32,653 nucleotides of DNA from Mycogone perniciosa (Eukaryota; Ascomycota; Sordariomycetes; Hypocreales; Hypocreaceae), in NCBI GenBank assembly GCA_025331125.1, contig JAOALB010000277.1, positions 1 to 32,653 on the forward strand, in the 5' to 3' direction. The notes beneath the pieces are model-generated. The model saw only the letters and a program-made list of their open reading frames with translations, did no database searches and was not told where the DNA came from. The first letter of the stretch is position 1. Each line of letters begins with the position of its first letter. A program made the position numbers and the translations under genes. Below are positions 30,879-32,653 of this stretch, piece by piece.

Positions 30879-31016
30879 GGAATAGGAGTCATGTAAGGGC
30901 CATCGTCACCACGTAAGCTATGTGGATCACCCCATCAAGACGCGGGAGGCCGACTGTGGATAAAGCGGGCACCAATTGCCTTCTGCCAGAGTAGCAAGCT
31001 CATCTATATCATATGA
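30879..31016 (-). repeat. inverted repeat C, right arm (SET upstream block)
   Basis: Reverse complement of 30121-30258. On the plus strand it lies 205-340 bp before the SET gene and contains the element at 30941-30951. Confidence 0.92.
30941..30951 (+). promoter_or_regulatory. GCGGGAGGCC element (exact 10-mer)
   Basis: CGCGGGAGGCC, in the orientation of the SET gene, 270 bp before its ATG, within repeat C. Confidence 0.55.
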
Positions 31017-31220
31017 AAGACTGACATCTGCAACTCCTCTTCGTCATTCCCACTACACATCTATATCTTATGACATCAATGATTTTCCTGACTCTAGAGA
31101 TCTATTTAAACCCACGGAGCAAAAGGTAACTAAGCTCGCGTGCTTGATACACCGTAATATGGCTCCTATTAAGGAAGTGCCTTATTTGCAACCCTAAAAG
31201 CAGCATTAAGCGCCTCTATA

Positions 31221-32653
31221 ATGGAAGGAGGTCAAACGCCTGGCCGCCTGTACACCCTTCGGGATATCCCCAACAAGGGTTGTGGCCTCGTTGCCATCAC
31301 AAAAATCACCAAAGGCACCCGTATCCTTGCTGAACCCCCACTCTTAAAGGTGCCTCGCAATGTCAGATCCCGGAAGCGCCTACGCACTTTAGTTGGAAAA
31401 CAGCTTTCTGTCCTCACGGATGACCAGCGTCAATCATTTTTCTCTTTGTATAACGCCTATGGGAGAGGAAACAGCAAGGTGCTCGGAATAGCTCGGACTA
31501 ATGCCCTTCCTCTAGGCCCTGATGCGGCAACAGGCGGGATCTTTGTTGAGGCGTCTCGCATTAATCACGCCTGCAACAACAACGCCCAGAATACTTGGAA
31601 CGACAGCCTCCAGGTACTCGTGATACAAGCCACTCGAGATATCGAGGAAGGGGAAGAGATCACCATCTCTTATCTCAAGAAACATGCTAACTACGCAGCT
31701 CGACAACATGCGCTGCAGACAAACTTTTCCTTTACTTGCTCATGCAACCTTTGCTCTCTCCCTGTTGATCAGCGTGAATCAAGTGACAGACGGCTTGTTG
31801 AGATTCGACGGCTTGATGCTTTAATCGGCGACCGAGACAAAATTCTCTCGAACCCGCTTCAGACCCTACATGATGTGCATGGTTTGTTGGAACTTCTACA
31901 TGATGAGGGCATAACCGATGCGAGTGTGCCAAGGGCTTACTATGGTGCTTTTCAGGTCACCATTCTTCATGGAGATCTGGCACGCGCAAAGGTATTTGCT
32001 GAGCGGGCGTCGTCCACTAGGGCAGTAGTGGAAGGCCACGATAGCACCGGCGTGCAAAAGCTGAACAGCCTGGCAAAGGATCCCTCTCGGCACAGAACAC
32101 ACGGCATTTCTCAGAAATGGAAGACGGGGCTAAATGACGTTTCGGGAGATATTGGATCTGATGAATTCGAGGATTGGCTTTGGAGAAGAGAAAAAAAAGA
32201 AACTTCGCAGTATGCCAACCTGCGAAGTAAGGCGGCCTTCCCCGATTTTGACGCACTACCTATAGATTATGATCTTGACCTCGAATACTTTGATATTGGG
32301 AATTGGTTCCTCTTTCACCCAAGGAGACACTGGTGTTTCCTTGCTGAGATCGTCGAGATCGAGTACTTTATACGCCTGAAGCTCATCGTTAAGGATCGAG
32401 CCGGACATATGGTTCCAGTCCTTTTCCACACAGATAGTCACGGTCTTGAATTTGTTCTCTTTGGGATACAGAAGGGCTTCACTATTGCAATTCTCTACGC
32501 AGAACGCCATGGCTTTCTAGATCTATCTGTTGGAATCCGTCATCAGGATCCGGAAACATTGAAGGTAACTTCTATGACCCTGATCCCTCTGGACTTCCCA
32601 TACTTACCGATCTGTTTAATAGATTTTCCCCATGGCCATAGAGGACTTGTTGA
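31221..32653 (+). CDS. SET-domain protein with C-terminal MYND-associated region (3' incomplete)
   Basis: The frame is open from ATG 31221 to the window edge once a 58-nt intron (32565-32622, GTAACT...TTAATAG) is removed; exon 1 is 448 codons. The SET core spans about residues 8-165. Signatures are GCGLVA near the N-terminus, SRINHACNNNAQNTW (about 112-126, the NHxC..N pseudoknot part) and EGEEITISY (153-161). A post-SET-type CSCNLC at 183-188 follows. From about residue 365 the sequence (WCFLAEIVEIEYF, then ILYAERHGFLDL and VGIRHQDPETLKIFP) matches the region that precedes MYND fingers in many fungal proteins. A MYND finger would therefore be expected beyond the edge. Such proteins are candidate lysine methyltransferases; the substrate is unknown. 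The promoter contains repeat C with the recurrent element. Confidence 0.85.
   Translation, partial: MEGGQTPGRLYTLRDIPNKGCGLVAITKITKGTRILAEPPLLKVPRNVRSRKRLRTLVGKQLSVLTDDQRQSFFSLYNAYGRGNSKVLGIARTNALPLGPDAATGGIFVEASRINHACNNNAQNTWNDSLQVLVIQATRDIEEGEEITISYLKKHANYAARQHALQTNFSFTCSCNLCSLPVDQRESSDRRLVEIRRLDALIGDRDKILSNPLQTLHDVHGLLELLHDEGITDASVPRAYYGAFQVTILHGDLARAKVFAERASSTRAVVEGHDSTGVQKLNSLAKDPSRHRTHGISQKWKTGLNDVSGDIGSDEFEDWLWRREKKETSQYANLRSKAAFPDFDALPIDYDLDLEYFDIGNWFLFHPRRHWCFLAEIVEIEYFIRLKLIVKDRAGHMVPVLFHTDSHGLEFVLFGIQKGFTIAILYAERHGFLDLSVGIRHQDPETLKVTSMTLIPLDFPYLPICLIDFPHGHRGLV

Noticed and set aside
31232..32510. Several minus-strand frames in the SET gene region
   Set aside because: Antisense shadows of the long plus-strand SET frame.

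Overview
The window looks like accessory DNA from a filamentous ascomycete (Pezizomycotina, probably Eurotiomycetes). The introns are short (about 48-76 nt), with GTAAG/GTATG donors and CTAAC-type branch sites. The gene families are ones expanded in mould genomes: OTT_1508-like deaminases, small RBR ubiquitin ligases, SET plus MYND-like proteins, DUF7587-like proteins and stonustoxin/GTPase-like proteins. Decayed transposons and RIP-like C-to-T mutation are also present. I see no rRNA, tRNA, CRISPR or telomere repeat. Species cannot be named from sequence alone.

Layout, left to right: a TDP2-like endonuclease/exonuclease/phosphatase gene (26-1288); a vacuolar Ca2+/H+ exchanger relic in two pieces (about 1563-1896 and 4730-4984), separated by a truncated non-LTR retrotransposon and a dispersed repeat; a coiled-coil protein (5340-6047); an ankyrin plus ClpB-like AAA+ gene (6472-8570); a stonustoxin-like/P-loop GTPase gene that is broken (9867-11993); a C2H2 zinc-finger gene (13433-14275); an OTT_1508-like deaminase on the minus strand (14544-16374); a small conserved-looking ORF (17282-17689); a P-loop kinase/HAD gene followed by a uracil-phosphoribosyltransferase-like gene (18094-19996); a second OTT_1508-like deaminase (21501-23181); a RIP-like relic of the first deaminase (24294-24893); a DUF7587-like gene with a frameshift (26234-26895); an RBR E3 ligase on the minus strand (28576-29776); and a SET/MYND-like gene running off the right edge (31221 to the end).

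The most striking signal is not a gene. The 10-mer GCGGGAGGCC occurs nine times exactly, where about 0.06 would be expected by chance, and near-matches add more. It sits roughly 120-410 bp upstream of most of the genes, usually in the same orientation as the gene. In two cases it lies inside longer duplicated blocks placed in front of unrelated coding sequences (RBR versus SET; C2H2 versus a small membrane ORF). This suggests a shared promoter module, and so possibly a co-regulated set of defence- or self/non-self-like genes (deaminase, pore-forming-like/GTPase, E3 ligase, SET, AAA+ disaggregase). The window also encodes a C2H2 factor that could, speculatively, read the element.

Decay is widespread. 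Three genes each carry one in-frame TAG with an otherwise open frame beyond it, one has a single-base frameshift, and one fusion has lost a catalytic HAD motif. The set is therefore probably a mixture of live genes and alleles being lost, as expected in a presence/absence-variable locus. The RBR gene carries two homologous terminal exons that would give alternative RING2 ends.
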